DNA of 64,000 nucleotides from Flavobacterium sp. DG2-3 (GCF_030730925.1 NZ_JAVAMB010000003.1:248001-312000), one strand, 5' to 3'; positions 27,336 through 35,589 are shown, counted from the first letter of the stretch. Notes: generated from the letters alone by a model not told the origin. A program made the numbers and translations.

Positions 27336-27944
27336 TTATCGAACAATAGTTCTAAACGTCAAATTAACTCTAGGTTTTTGAGTGCTTTTTGTTGGCGGCA
27401 ATCGATGCAGCCAATGTGTTTGGGTTTCATCTTTCATTACCAACAAACTCCCATGTTCTAGAATCAATGAAACAACTTCTTTAGATTCTTTGTGTTTGAA
27501 AGCAAATTTGCGTTCGGCACCAAAACTTACGGATCCGATCGCTCCATTTTTCTTCAAATCTTTTTCGGCATCGCTATGCCAAGCCATTCCTTCTTCGCCA
27601 GTATGATATAAATTCAGCAGACAAGAATTGAACGTTTCTCCTGTTTTTTCTTCAATTTTCTTTTTTAATTGTAAAAGTTCAGGAGTCCAAGGAAGTGCTT
27701 TTTTCGTCGTATTCGAATACGTATATTCAAATTCCTGATCGCCGTACCAAGCTACTTTTCTTTTGGTTAGAATTAATTTTCCGAAAATAACGGCTTCATC
27801 ATTTTTCCATTCAATAGAATTGAGCAAAATATCGCGGTAGAAATCGGCATCTTGTCTGGAGAATAATTTTCCATAATAATTTACCGTTCCATCTTTTGGA
27901 AGCAGATTCGTAGTTTCGTCTATTTGAGGATTAAATAAGTCCAT
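27336..27944 (-). CDS. alkB: AlkB-like 2OG-Fe(II) dioxygenase
   Basis: A 202-residue protein that would remove alkyl groups from DNA bases by oxidation. The Fe ligands are in MAWHSDAEKDL (His-x-Asp) and the distal His in THWLHRLPPT; the 2OG-binding Arg pair is in KPRVNLTFR. NSCLLNLYHTGEEGMAWHSD is typical of AlkB homologues. The start overlaps the stop of the stand-alone Ada domain gene by 14 bp, so the two are translationally linked. This pairs an alkyl-phosphotriester sensor domain with a base demethylase. Confidence 0.92.
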   Translation of the reverse strand: MDLFNPQIDETTNLLPKDGTVNYYGKLFSRQDADFYRDILLNSIEWKNDEAVIFGKLILTKRKVAWYGDQEFEYTYSNTTKKALPWTPELLQLKKKIEEKTGETFNSCLLNLYHTGEEGMAWHSDAEKDLKKNGAIGSVSFGAERKFAFKHKESKEVVSLILEHGSLLVMKDETQTHWLHRLPPTKSTQKPRVNLTFRTIVR

Positions 27945-28176
27945 TTTTCCAGTTTTGATATTCGGTTTTCATGCAATGTCCACAAGGTCTAAAGCCGTTT
28001 TGTTTGGCTTCATTTTCAGAAGAAAAGAAAACCCGATTTTCGCGTTTCATTCTTTTTCCCGAAGAACATTTCAGCGTTCCGTAAATTTTGAGTTTTTGGT
28101 TGCCGCCAAAGCAAATTTCGCCATTTTTAATTTTATGAAACAATTTAGAATCGGATATTTTTTGATGATTAATCAT
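27931..28176 (-). CDS. Stand-alone Ada metal-binding domain protein
   Basis: An 81-residue protein consisting only of the Ada N-terminal zinc domain: LKCSSGKRMKRENRVFFSSE and GFRPCGHC. In E. coli Ada the zinc is held by Cys38, Cys42, Cys69 and Cys72. Here Cys37, Cys65 and Cys68 fit, but the Cys42 position is Lys41. The reactive-Cys equivalent is kept. No AraC or methyltransferase domain follows; those are in the separate gene at 30012. Overlap with alkB suggests one operon. Confidence 0.85.
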   Translation of the reverse strand: MINHQKISDSKLFHKIKNGEICFGGNQKLKIYGTLKCSSGKRMKRENRVFFSSENEAKQNGFRPCGHCMKTEYQNWKNGLI

Positions 28177-28197
28177 AAGGTTATGAGTTTTGTATTG

Positions 28198-28223
28198 TAG
28201 AGACGCACTGCAGTGCGTCTACG
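28198..28223. repeat. Palindromic intergenic repeat (copy 1)
   Basis: agacgcactgcagtgcgtct (28201-28220) is a perfect 20-bp palindrome in a 26-bp unit. A second copy with two changes lies at 61350-61375, before thiC. Confidence 0.85.
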
Positions 28224-28237
28224 TTTTGTAATTTTTC

Positions 28238-28318
28238 GCCACGAATTGCACTAATTTCCACGAATTAATTTTTAAATATTGAGAATAAAAATTTGTGAAA
28301 ATTTGTGCAATTTGTGGC
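28238..28318. repeat. Long imperfect inverted repeat (gccacgaattgcac type)
   Basis: The left arm 28238-28267 pairs with 28290-28318 with few mismatches and would form a large hairpin between two minus-strand genes. Related gccacgaatt/cacaaag arms appear at 29870-30004 and 30927-31009, so this is a dispersed family. Confidence 0.7.
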
Positions 28319-28327
28319 AAAAAAATA

Positions 28328-29032
28328 TCAGGACAAAGCATCGTGAAAAATAATCCCCAGCGTATATCTTTCACCAGAATGAACTTCGCTTACGCCATGT
28401 TTCATATTTACTCTATAATAACCTTTTGTTCCTTTGACAGGTCTGAAATTAGTCGTAAAAACAAGAACATCTCCTTTCTTAGGTTTTAGAACTATGGCTT
28501 TAGATTGCGCTCTAGGAGTTTGTTGCGTCAAAACAAATTCACCACCACTAAAATCTTTGTCAGGTTCATTTAGAAAAAGCACAATTTGAATCGGAAAATA
28601 AACATCGCCATATAAATCCTGATGCAAAGTATTGAATCCGCTTTTTCCGTATTTTAGAATTAAAACGGTCGCTTTTAATTGATCGTTTTCATGACATTGC
28701 TGCAATAATTCAGAATGAGTTTCTGGAAATATGGTGTTGATATTTAAGGCTCTCATCCAAGCATTGGCAATCGGCGCAAGTTTTGGATAAATCGAAGTTC
28801 GAAGATCCTGAATTAAATCTGGCAGCGGATAATTGAAATATTTGTATTCGCCTAAACCAAATCGATAACGTTCCATCACAACTGTTTTCCGATATAAATT
28901 GGGATTGTCATAATCGAATTTTAAATCTTCACATTGCTCGTTATCAAGAATATTTGGAATAATGGCAAAACCATTTTCGTGCATAGATTCGGTGATGTTT
29001 TCCCAGTTTAGAGATTCTATTTTTGTTTTCAT
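28328..29032 (-). CDS. 2OG-Fe(II) oxygenase (prolyl-hydroxylase-like fold)
   Basis: A 234-residue protein with Fe ligands His137 and Asp139 in NTLHQDLYGD and a distal His at 212 or 218 in VNMKHGVSEVHSGERYTLG; Arg222 would hold 2OG. GDVLVFTTNFRPV is the usual strand before the distal His. It lies among alkylation-repair genes and overlaps the SDR gene by 4 bp (ATGA). Whether it acts on DNA or on a protein or small molecule is not shown by the sequence. Confidence 0.88.
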   Translation of the reverse strand: MKTKIESLNWENITESMHENGFAIIPNILDNEQCEDLKFDYDNPNLYRKTVVMERYRFGLGEYKYFNYPLPDLIQDLRTSIYPKLAPIANAWMRALNINTIFPETHSELLQQCHENDQLKATVLILKYGKSGFNTLHQDLYGDVYFPIQIVLFLNEPDKDFSGGEFVLTQQTPRAQSKAIVLKPKKGDVLVFTTNFRPVKGTKGYYRVNMKHGVSEVHSGERYTLGIIFHDALS

Positions 29033-29784
29033 GATTTTGTTTTTGATAAACCTCCGTCAACTCTTAATTCGATTCCATGAATATAAGAAGCATCATCTGA
29101 GGCTAAGAATAAAGCCGTTTTGGCAATTTCTCCAGGTTCCCCAAAACGCTTAAATGGGAGAGTGGGTGTAACAGCATCGATCGTGTTTTTGATGTTTTCT
29201 TCGCTTAAACCAGTATTGTTGAAAATATTAGTTGCGATATAACCCGGACTGATTCCGTTTACCCTGATTTTCTTTGGAGTACATTCGGCAGCAAAAGTTT
29301 TGATAAAGGATTGAACTGCTGCTTTTGAAGCAGTGTAAATTGACATATTAGATTGCCCGATGTCAGTTAAGAAAGTAGTGTTTAAAATAATCGAACCTCC
29401 TTCTTGCATTAACGGTAAAATTTGCTGAACAGTAAAAAATGTTCCTTTTACCAACATATTAAAAACCTCATCAAACTCTTGGATTGTTACATTTTCAATA
29501 GGATTAAATTTGCCATATCCTGCGTTTACAAACAAAACATCAATTTTATCGGTATGTTTTTTAATTTGATTTTGCAGTTCGAAAATATCTGATAATTGTC
29601 CTGCATTAGAAACAATTCCGATGGCATTTTTGCCTAATTCTTCAACGGCTTTATGTACGGTTTTTTCACTACGTCCGGTTATAATTACTTTTGCGCCGTT
29701 GTTAATGAATTCTTGCGCTGTTGCAAATCCCATTCCGTTGGTTCCGCCTGTAATAAAAGCAATTCTGTTTTTTAATTTTTCCAT
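29029..29784 (-). CDS. Short-chain dehydrogenase/reductase
   Basis: A 251-residue classical SDR: cofactor motif TGGTNGMG at residue 14, NAG motif (LFVNAGYGKF), catalytic Ser and Tyr-x-x-x-Lys (SIYTASKAA), and an IRVNGISPGYIATN segment. Residue RSEK after the second strand suggests NADP(H) preference. It is the first gene of a minus-strand pair, with ATGA overlap to the 2OG oxygenase. Substrate unknown. Confidence 0.92.
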   Translation of the reverse strand: MEKLKNRIAFITGGTNGMGFATAQEFINNGAKVIITGRSEKTVHKAVEELGKNAIGIVSNAGQLSDIFELQNQIKKHTDKIDVLFVNAGYGKFNPIENVTIQEFDEVFNMLVKGTFFTVQQILPLMQEGGSIILNTTFLTDIGQSNMSIYTASKAAVQSFIKTFAAECTPKKIRVNGISPGYIATNIFNNTGLSEENIKNTIDAVTPTLPFKRFGEPGEIAKTALFLASDDASYIHGIELRVDGGLSKTKS

Positions 29785-29868
29785 TTTCTATGATTTTAGA
29801 ATGCAAAGTTTCTAAAATCGGAAAAGCTAAAAAATCCGAAACTTGCGGTGTTTTGGGTTAAGTTTTTC

Positions 29869-30006
29869 TGCCACGAATTCACGAATTTTATTTTTAAATG
29901 CGTTACCTGGTATTATTCTAATTAATTCGAAAAAAATAATCTCAAAGATTTTAAAAATAATTCGTGAATTGCTTCGCCTGTTCGCTATCGCTCGAGTCGT
30001 GGCCAA
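29869..30006. repeat. Nested inverted repeat carrying a 30-bp dispersed element
   Basis: gccacgaattcacgaatttt on the left pairs with aaaataattcgtgaatt and cgtggc on the right. The right arm is split by about 27 bp. The interrupting block (29969-29998) recurs exactly, in inverted orientation, at 54974-55003. Confidence 0.7.
29969..29998 (+). repeat. 30-bp dispersed element, copy A
   Basis: Begins ttgcttcgcctgttcgct and ends cgctcgagtc. All 30 bases match the reverse complement of 54974-55003. It is visibly more GC-rich than the surrounding intergenic DNA. Confidence 0.85.
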
Positions 30007-30011
30007 AAAAA

Positions 30012-30860
30012 TTAAAGATTTATCTGCGCGCCTTCCCAGCCAATTATGGCTGTTTTTCGGGTGTTTCCCCACATATAACCTCCGAATATTCCAGAAGACT
30101 GAATTACGCGATGACACGGAATCAAAAACGCAACTGGATTACTACCAATTGCTGTTCCAACTGCGCGTGATGCATTTGGTTTCTGAATTTGATGTGCAAT
30201 AGAACCGTAAGTAGAAAGCTGTCCCATTGGGATTTTCAGCAAAGCTTCCCAAACTTTCAATTGAAAATCGGTTCCTTTTAAGTGTAGTTTAATTTCGGAT
30301 AATTTACTCCAGTCGTTTTGAAAAATAAATAGCGCATTTTGCTGTGCTAAATCCAGTTTTTTAGAAAATTGAGCATTCGGGAACTTCTCTTTCAGAACTA
30401 TAAAGCCTTTTGCTTCATCTTCGGCGAAAGCCATAAAACAAACACCTTTTTGGGTAGAAGCCACAATAATATTTCCAAACGGACTTTCGGCAAAACTGTA
30501 ATTAATGGACAGATTTTTTCCACCGTTTTTGTATTCTGCCGGTGTCATTCCTTCAATATTTACAAATAAATCGTGCAGACGGCTGGTTCCTGAAAGACCT
30601 GTTTCAAATGCAGTTTCAGAAATAGTTGCCTGATTTTCTTTCAGTAATTTTTTGGCGTGTTCGATACTGGTATATTGCAAAAATTTCTTCGGACTCGTGC
30701 CTGCCCATTCGCTAAAAAGTCTTTGAAAGTGAAACGGACTCAAATGTACTTTTTCTGCCACCTCATCAAGATTAGGCTGGTCTTTAAAATTTGCTTTGAT
30801 ATAATCTATAGCTTCGGCGATACGATTATAATTGATGTTTTCCTGTGTGTTCATCTTCAT
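30012..30860 (-). CDS. Ada-like AraC regulator / O6-methylguanine-DNA methyltransferase, without Ada zinc domain
   Basis: A 282-residue protein. Residues about 8-105 form an AraC-type HTH (NLDEVAEKVHLSPFHFQRLF, LSGTSRLHDLFVNIEGMTPA). The methyltransferase part follows (GTDFQLKVWEALLKIPMGQL, AVGTAIGSNPVAFLIPCHRV) with acceptor Cys in PCHRV. The N-terminal Ada metal-binding domain that activates E. coli Ada is absent; a stand-alone version is encoded 2 kb away at 27931. It could still repair O6-methylguanine and bind DNA. Confidence 0.92.
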   Translation of the reverse strand: MKMNTQENINYNRIAEAIDYIKANFKDQPNLDEVAEKVHLSPFHFQRLFSEWAGTSPKKFLQYTSIEHAKKLLKENQATISETAFETGLSGTSRLHDLFVNIEGMTPAEYKNGGKNLSINYSFAESPFGNIIVASTQKGVCFMAFAEDEAKGFIVLKEKFPNAQFSKKLDLAQQNALFIFQNDWSKLSEIKLHLKGTDFQLKVWEALLKIPMGQLSTYGSIAHQIQKPNASRAVGTAIGSNPVAFLIPCHRVIQSSGIFGGYMWGNTRKTAIIGWEGAQINL

Positions 30861-30926
30861 TCAATTTTATAATACAAATATCGATTGGTTTTTAAAGGTA
30901 TAAAATCCGAAACTTGCTGTTCTTTT

Positions 30927-31009
30927 TGCCACAAAGGCGCAAAGGCACTATTTTTTTAAGTATTACAAAGATTAATAATTAAACTTTGTGCCTTCGCGCC
31001 TTTGTGGCA
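30927..31009. repeat. Inverted repeat (cacaaaggcgc type), possible bidirectional terminator
   Basis: The 22-bp arms 30927-30948 and 30988-31009 pair with one mismatch around an AT-rich loop, between the GNAT gene and the ada-like gene. Similar cttcgtggca text lies at 32538-32562. Confidence 0.75.
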
Positions 31010-31018
31010 TAAAAAAAA

Positions 31019-31483
31019 TCACGATAATTTCTTCTCCATTTTATAATTGATCAGTTCAACGTTTTCGCGAATATTTTTTTGTTTAGCTTTAGCAAGAAAT
31101 CCTTTCTTTTCGAAAAATGGTTTTGCAGTGATGCTGATATCAGACGTTATAATTTTTGAGTTATGTTTTCTAGCTTCTAGTTCTAATTCGTTTAGGATTT
31201 TATCTGCAATTCCTTGTCGTTGAAAATCTTTATGAATATAGAAGAAATCAATATAATTGCTGTCTTTTAAAGTTCCGAAACCTACAATTTGATTTTCTAT
31301 TATTGCTAATAAAACAAATTGTGTTTTAATGACTTCAAGCCAGCGTTCTGTATTGTTTACACCCGAAGACCAAACTTTTCTTTGCTCTTCATTATAATCG
31401 TTTTGACAAACTGCTTGGATGGTTTGCACATACAACTGCTGCATCTCTTCAAGGTCTGAAATTGTTGCTTTTTTTAAAATCAT
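31019..31483 (-). CDS. GNAT-family N-acetyltransferase
   Basis: A 154-residue GNAT protein: ILKKATISDLEEMQQLYVQ at the start and the acetyl-CoA loop FYIHKDFQRQGIADKILNEL (Q-x-x-G-x-A). It ends FFEKKGFLAKAKQKNIRENV. The substrate cannot be read from the sequence. It is a single minus-strand gene between the Fic gene and the ada-like gene. Confidence 0.9.
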   Translation of the reverse strand: MILKKATISDLEEMQQLYVQTIQAVCQNDYNEEQRKVWSSGVNNTERWLEVIKTQFVLLAIIENQIVGFGTLKDSNYIDFFYIHKDFQRQGIADKILNELELEARKHNSKIITSDISITAKPFFEKKGFLAKAKQKNIRENVELINYKMEKKLS

Positions 31484-31508
31484 AGAAAATATATTATTTT
31501 AAAAAAAA

Positions 31509-32468
31509 TTACTCTGCATTTAAAGTATATTTACTCGTATTGTGATTTCCTGTTATATTAAAAAGTTTTAGCGCTACTCCTTTCTTTAAATCTCTACTGG
31601 CTGTTGCAGCTGAAATATCTTTAAATACATGCATATAATCTTTGCGAGTAAACTCTTTAATACCTAACAAATAAAAATACTCTAATCGATCAATATCTTT
31701 GATTATTCTATTGTCATAGTCCAATAGACTCTCTAAAGATTTATGAATTACATCAAGCATATATTCAATAAAGGGAGTAGATTTTCCAATATTATCGCTA
31801 ATGGCTAATGCTTTATAATAATTGTCTTGTGTTTTGCTTATCAAGGTTTCAAAAGGTAAAAATTCAAATACAGGATACTTCTCCATTAAAATAACGGTTT
31901 GCCATAATCGTCCCATTCTTCCATTTCCGTCTAGAAATGGATGAATAAATTCCATTTCATAATGAAAAACGCAGCTTTTAATTAAAGTTAATTCCTCTTT
32001 ATTTTTTAAGTAATCAAATAAATCATTCATCAAAAAAGGTACATTTTCATGTGGAGGAGCTATATGCGCGACCTTTGTACCTTTAACAATACCAACACCT
32101 TGTTTTCTATAATTTCCAGCATCTAATACAAGATCTTTCATTAATTGTTGGTGAGCTAATAAAAAACTTTTTGAAGAAGAAGCTTTGTATTTTGATAAAC
32201 CGTCATACACTCTAATAGCATTTAAAACTTCTAAAACATCTTTTTGTGGTCCTATAACCCTTTTGTTTTCTATTAAAGCAGTTATCTGATCTTCAGTTAG
32301 AGTATTTCCTTCAATTTTTAGAGAAGAGTGAATGGTTTTAATTCTGTTTTGTTTTCTTAACTGTGGAGAATGTTTGTCAAGATAAGTGGCATTTAAAGCA
32401 CCAATCTGTTCAGAAATTAAACTAATTAGCTTTAATATAGTAGGAGTAATGTCATAAGGCGGCTTCAT
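31509..32468 (-). CDS. Fic-domain protein with C-terminal winged helix
   Basis: The ATG at 32468 gives 319 residues (MKPPYDITPTILKLIS). A TTG further up (32492) is in frame but falls inside the operator-like palindromes. The Fic motif HPFLDGNGRMGR is complete, so AMP or other nucleotide transfer is plausible. The N-terminal SSLKIEGNTL matches the inhibitory motif [ST]xxxE[GN] that blocks the active site. The tail (FTRKDYMHVFKDISAATASR, KKGVALKLF) reads as a winged helix, suggesting DNA binding and autoregulation. Confidence 0.93.
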   Translation of the reverse strand: MKPPYDITPTILKLISLISEQIGALNATYLDKHSPQLRKQNRIKTIHSSLKIEGNTLTEDQITALIENKRVIGPQKDVLEVLNAIRVYDGLSKYKASSSKSFLLAHQQLMKDLVLDAGNYRKQGVGIVKGTKVAHIAPPHENVPFLMNDLFDYLKNKEELTLIKSCVFHYEMEFIHPFLDGNGRMGRLWQTVILMEKYPVFEFLPFETLISKTQDNYYKALAISDNIGKSTPFIEYMLDVIHKSLESLLDYDNRIIKDIDRLEYFYLLGIKEFTRKDYMHVFKDISAATASRDLKKGVALKLFNITGNHNTSKYTLNAE

Positions 32469-32491
32469 GATAGTATCATTTGATACTATCA
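32468..32491 (-). promoter_or_regulatory. Tandem palindromic operator at the fic start codon
   Basis: Two 11-bp units, tgatagtatca (32468-32478) and tgatactatca (32481-32491), are separated by two bases. Each unit is itself TGATA-N-TATCA, and the pair is a perfect inverted repeat. The block touches the fic ATG, so a bound protein would block initiation. The Fic protein's own winged helix is the natural candidate. Confidence 0.65.
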
Positions 32492-32567
32492 AAGATAGAG
32501 CATAAGTTTTGAATTGAGCGGTTAAAACTTAAAAAACTTCACGTCTTTGTGGCTTCGTGGCATTTTT

Positions 32568-32900
32568 CTAATGCGCCACAGTCTTAGAAAAAACATTAAT
32601 TACAATCACGCCAATTACGATTAATGCTAAGCCAATAATAGCAGGCAAATCTGGAATTTCTTTGAAGAAAACAGCACCAATAATAGTGATTAAAACAATA
32701 CCAACTCCCGACCAAATGGCATACGCAAAACCAACTGGAATTGTTCTGATTGCAAAACTCAAACAATAAAAAGCACCGCAATACCCAATTATAGTAATGA
32801 TACTGGGAATCGATTTTGTAAATTCTTCTGATTTTTTTAATGCTGAGGTTGCGATGATTTCGAATACTATCGCCAAGAATAAAAATAGAAAATTCTTCAT
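32568..32900 (-). CDS. SMR-family small multidrug/cation efflux protein
   Basis: A 110-residue protein with four membrane segments. Glu14 sits in the first helix (FLAIVFEIIATSALK), the proton/substrate site of the EmrE type, and GFAYAIWSGVGIVLITIIG carries the conserved Trp-Ser-Gly. It would export cationic compounds in exchange for protons as an antiparallel dimer. It stands alone between fic and the WG-repeat gene. Confidence 0.92.
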   Translation of the reverse strand: MKNFLFLFLAIVFEIIATSALKKSEEFTKSIPSIITIIGYCGAFYCLSFAIRTIPVGFAYAIWSGVGIVLITIIGAVFFKEIPDLPAIIGLALIVIGVIVINVFSKTVAH

Positions 32901-32939
32901 AGTTCGCTTTTTTACAAAGTTAAACTTTAATCTAGAATC

Positions 32940-34019
32940 TTATTTAAGAACTTCTTTTTTAAGCGAAACACTAATTAATCTATAGCCATTTTCTGTCCGC
33001 AAAAATTCAAAGTGATCTTGCCCGAAATCGGTTTTGTTTTTTGAATTAATTACGATATCCATAGTTGGATATTGCCAATCTTTAGATTCGTTGCAATTGT
33101 TGAAATAAATGTCGTATTCCTCTGATTCGTAAATGAATTGATTTAATCCATCAGAAGAGATAAAGTAGTCTGTGTTTTTAGAATTTAACTGCTGTAATTT
33201 TAGTTTTAAAAGAGTATAATTCTGTTCAATAAATTTAGTTTTAGATTTGCTGATCCAGCCGTCGGGCTCTTTCCAATACGTGATTTTATCGAAAGAATAT
33301 TTTTCTAAATTGGCTTTGGATAAATTAGGAAGAAAAGTATTTTTCAACCAATGTGTGAATTCTTTTTCATAATTAATAAAAGAATAATATTGGCCGTCGA
33401 CTCCAAGAAAGCTTTCCTTAGTTACATCTTTGCTTGGTTCCTTTGTTTTTTCTAAGGAATAGTAATTAAGATTGTCGTTGTACGGAAAATTTTCTACTAG
33501 GATTTTGTTATGAATGTCAATTAGAAATTCAGTTCCGCCTTTCCAGAAAAAATGTTCTCCATCTTGCTGTTTCTCTGCGTCTTTTAAGACAACGATTAGG
33601 CCATTTCTAACTTTGGTTAAAGCGCTGTATTGCGCTGGGATTACAATTTTTCCTTCACTGTTAAAGATTCCCATTTTATCTGTTTTGCGATCTGTAAATC
33701 TTATGAAACCTTCATTTTCGCAATCTGGGCCATTGTCAAAAACATACAAACTGTCGCGTCCAACTATTTTTCCTTGTTTGGTTAGGTAATAGCTTTTCCA
33801 TTTTCCGTTTTCTTCTTCAGAAACCGCTATGATATTTTCGAATTTTTGAGCAGTTGTAAAACCTGTAAATTTTGGTTCTATTTTTATTGTTCCGTTTTTG
33901 TCTTTAAAACCGATAAGTGTTGTGTCTTTATTTGGGAATGAAGTCCAAATATCATTGCTTTGCGCGAAAACAGAGCAATTTAGGATAACGAATGCAAAAA
34001 ACGTAATAATCTTTCTCAT
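32940..34019 (-). CDS. Secreted WG-repeat protein
   Basis: A 359-residue protein with a Sec signal (MRKIITFFAFVILNCSVFA|Q). Residues 35-200 show WG-like repeats (LIGFKDKNGTIKIEPKFTGF, MGIFNSEGKIVIPAQYSAL). The C-terminal part (DYFISSDGLNQFIYESEEYD) is unlike anything I can name. It is the last gene of a run of four small minus-strand genes with gaps of 10-31 bp. Confidence 0.75.
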   Translation of the reverse strand: MRKIITFFAFVILNCSVFAQSNDIWTSFPNKDTTLIGFKDKNGTIKIEPKFTGFTTAQKFENIIAVSEEENGKWKSYYLTKQGKIVGRDSLYVFDNGPDCENEGFIRFTDRKTDKMGIFNSEGKIVIPAQYSALTKVRNGLIVVLKDAEKQQDGEHFFWKGGTEFLIDIHNKILVENFPYNDNLNYYSLEKTKEPSKDVTKESFLGVDGQYYSFINYEKEFTHWLKNTFLPNLSKANLEKYSFDKITYWKEPDGWISKSKTKFIEQNYTLLKLKLQQLNSKNTDYFISSDGLNQFIYESEEYDIYFNNCNESKDWQYPTMDIVINSKNKTDFGQDHFEFLRTENGYRLISVSLKKEVLK

Positions 34020-34029
34020 GTAATCGTAT

Positions 34030-34314
34030 TTATCTGAGATGGGTCTCTAATTCATTACTTTTTGCTTCATCAAAACAATCGGAGCAAAGCATTTTGAAAT
34101 CGGCTAAGTTTTGAAAGGCGTCAGTCCATTCTTCACCATTATCGAGAAGATATTGTTCACAGGAATTACACCACGCAATTTGTGGCAGATCTCCTTCGGC
34201 TTCAGAATAGAAAAATCCAACTTGGTTTTTTGAATCTATTGCTGTTGCGATATGAATACAAGCGAAAGACATTTCTTTTGAGCCGTGCAAATCGCACATA
34301 ATTTTCTCGATCAT
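34030..34314 (-). CDS. Hypothetical protein with paired Cys motifs
   Basis: A 94-residue cytoplasmic protein with Cys pairs (WCNSCEQYL and LCSDCFDEAK) and an extra MCDLHGSKEMSFACIH at the start, suggesting a structural zinc site. I do not recognise a family. It is 10 bp upstream of the WG-repeat gene. Confidence 0.65.
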   Translation of the reverse strand: MIEKIMCDLHGSKEMSFACIHIATAIDSKNQVGFFYSEAEGDLPQIAWCNSCEQYLLDNGEEWTDAFQNLADFKMLCSDCFDEAKSNELETHLR

Positions 34315-34345
34315 TCTATGTTATTTTGAATTTTAAAAAGTAATC

Positions 34346-34684
34346 CTACATTACTTCAATTAACTTAAATCTTAAGCTATTATTGTAGAATTCGGTATGT
34401 AAAGTTAGTTCTGTTTCCTGATTATCTTCGGTAAAAAGTTTTGCTTCGATGCCCAATTTTTCGCCAGAATTGTATTTAAAGACAATGAAATCGGTTATAA
34501 GAATTTTTAGTTTGGGTAAATCCTCTGTTCCAAAGTAGTCGAATAATTCTTCTTTGATTTCTTCAAAAACAGCTTGATTGATTTCGAACTTACTATTTAG
34601 ATTTTCAAAATTCATTGTATTTATATTGGCAACGAATTGAACGTTGAGGTCGAATGCGGTTTGAATTATGTTTTCGTTGGTCAT
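34346..34684 (-). CDS. Hypothetical protein
   Basis: A 112-residue acidic protein (FELNVQFVANINTM-like start, EEIKEELFDYFGTEDLPKLK). No signal, membrane segment or motif is seen. It shares an operon-like spacing with its neighbours. Confidence 0.6.
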   Translation of the reverse strand: MTNENIIQTAFDLNVQFVANINTMNFENLNSKFEINQAVFEEIKEELFDYFGTEDLPKLKILITDFIVFKYNSGEKLGIEAKLFTEDNQETELTLHTEFYNNSLRFKLIEVM

Positions 34685-34702
34685 TTAAATGATTTTAATT
34701 AA

Positions 34703-35293
34703 TCAGTTTGTTTTTAAATTTTGCAAAAGAGCTTTGTTTATATCTTCTTGACTTTGTTTTCTGGCTTTTTCTTCTTGTTCCTTTTTTTCAAGTTCAGATT
34801 TCTTAGTTAATAAGATTGTATTTTCATTTTTTAAATCATCAATTTTCTTAGAGCTTGTCTCCAATTCACCTTTTGATTGAGTTAGTTTTTCTTCAGATTT
34901 TGCTATTTTTTGTTTGGCTTTTTCAATGCTTTTTTGCGTGTCTTCATTTAAATTTTTATCTGAATGCTCAAGTGTTTCTAATTGTTTTTTCTGTTGTTCC
35001 AATTCAGAATTTAGCTTTGCATTTTTTTCTTCGAGTTTCTTTTTGTTTTTTTCTTCTTTGGCAATCTTTTTTTCTGTTAGCTGAATTTTAGACATTGACT
35101 GGCGATTCATCATAGTTTGCATGAACCATTGCTGGTCGGCTCTGCTGCGTTCACTTGCCCATTGTTGATTTTGCCTCTGCATTTGCATATTCATGTTTCG
35201 CGCTTGCTGTATATGAGAGTTAAAGTTGCTACTTTGGGCAGAAGCAAAAAAAGGAAAGAGAATTAATAAGATTAAAAATAAATGTTTTTTCAT
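34703..35293 (-). CDS. Secreted coiled-coil protein
   Basis: The ATG at 35293 gives 196 residues with a Sec signal (MKKHLFLILLILFPFFASAQ); an in-frame start at 35323 would only add ten residues before it. Residues about 60-190 are one long charged coiled coil (KKLEEKNAKLNSELEQQKKQ, KKSELEKKEQEEKARKQSQE). Probably a periplasmic structural or scaffolding protein; no catalytic motif. Confidence 0.7.
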   Translation of the reverse strand: MKKHLFLILLILFPFFASAQSSNFNSHIQQARNMNMQMQRQNQQWASERSRADQQWFMQTMMNRQSMSKIQLTEKKIAKEEKNKKKLEEKNAKLNSELEQQKKQLETLEHSDKNLNEDTQKSIEKAKQKIAKSEEKLTQSKGELETSSKKIDDLKNENTILLTKKSELEKKEQEEKARKQSQEDINKALLQNLKTN

Positions 35294-35379
35294 AGTTGGA
35301 TTTCGGTTAGTTATTCCATCCAAATTTAAATTTATATTTCAATAAAATAATAATAATCTGATTAATTCTGTTATTTGTA

Positions 35380-35506
35380 GCACACCCGTTTGCGTGAGGG
35401 ATAGGAGTTGGCTACCGAAGTAGCGCGGATAGCCCGACAGCAACCCGATAAAAAGGGGCATGTGCGCAAAGTGAATTACCATTTTTATCGGGGTGGTGGC
35501 ACGCCC
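35380..35506. repeat. Flavobacterial intergenic repeat element (about 127 bp)
   Basis: Begins cacacccgtttgcgtgaggg and ends gtggcacgccc. It carries an inner inverted pair (cccgataaaaa near 35445 and tttttatcggg near 35483) and terminal cacaccc/cacgccc. It is much more GC-rich than the flanks. The pattern recalls dispersed non-coding repeats common in Flavobacterium genomes. The stretch 35510-35585 holds a further tagatttctgatttt direct repeat. Confidence 0.6.
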
Positions 35507-35589
35507 AAATTAATTTTAGATTTCTGATTTTAGATTTCTGATTTTAGATTTTGGAATTTGGGTTTTGAAATTTTGGATTTTTAAAATCT

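Noticed and set aside
29827..30117. Open frame of 96 codons overlapping the 3' end of the ada-like gene
   Set aside because: It is encoded by the nested intergenic repeat and by the wrong frame of the methyltransferase; no protein-like pattern.
32469..32492. TTG start for fic giving MIVSNDTIM before MKPPYD
   Set aside because: The added residues are encoded by the operator palindromes; the ATG at 32468 is the natural start.
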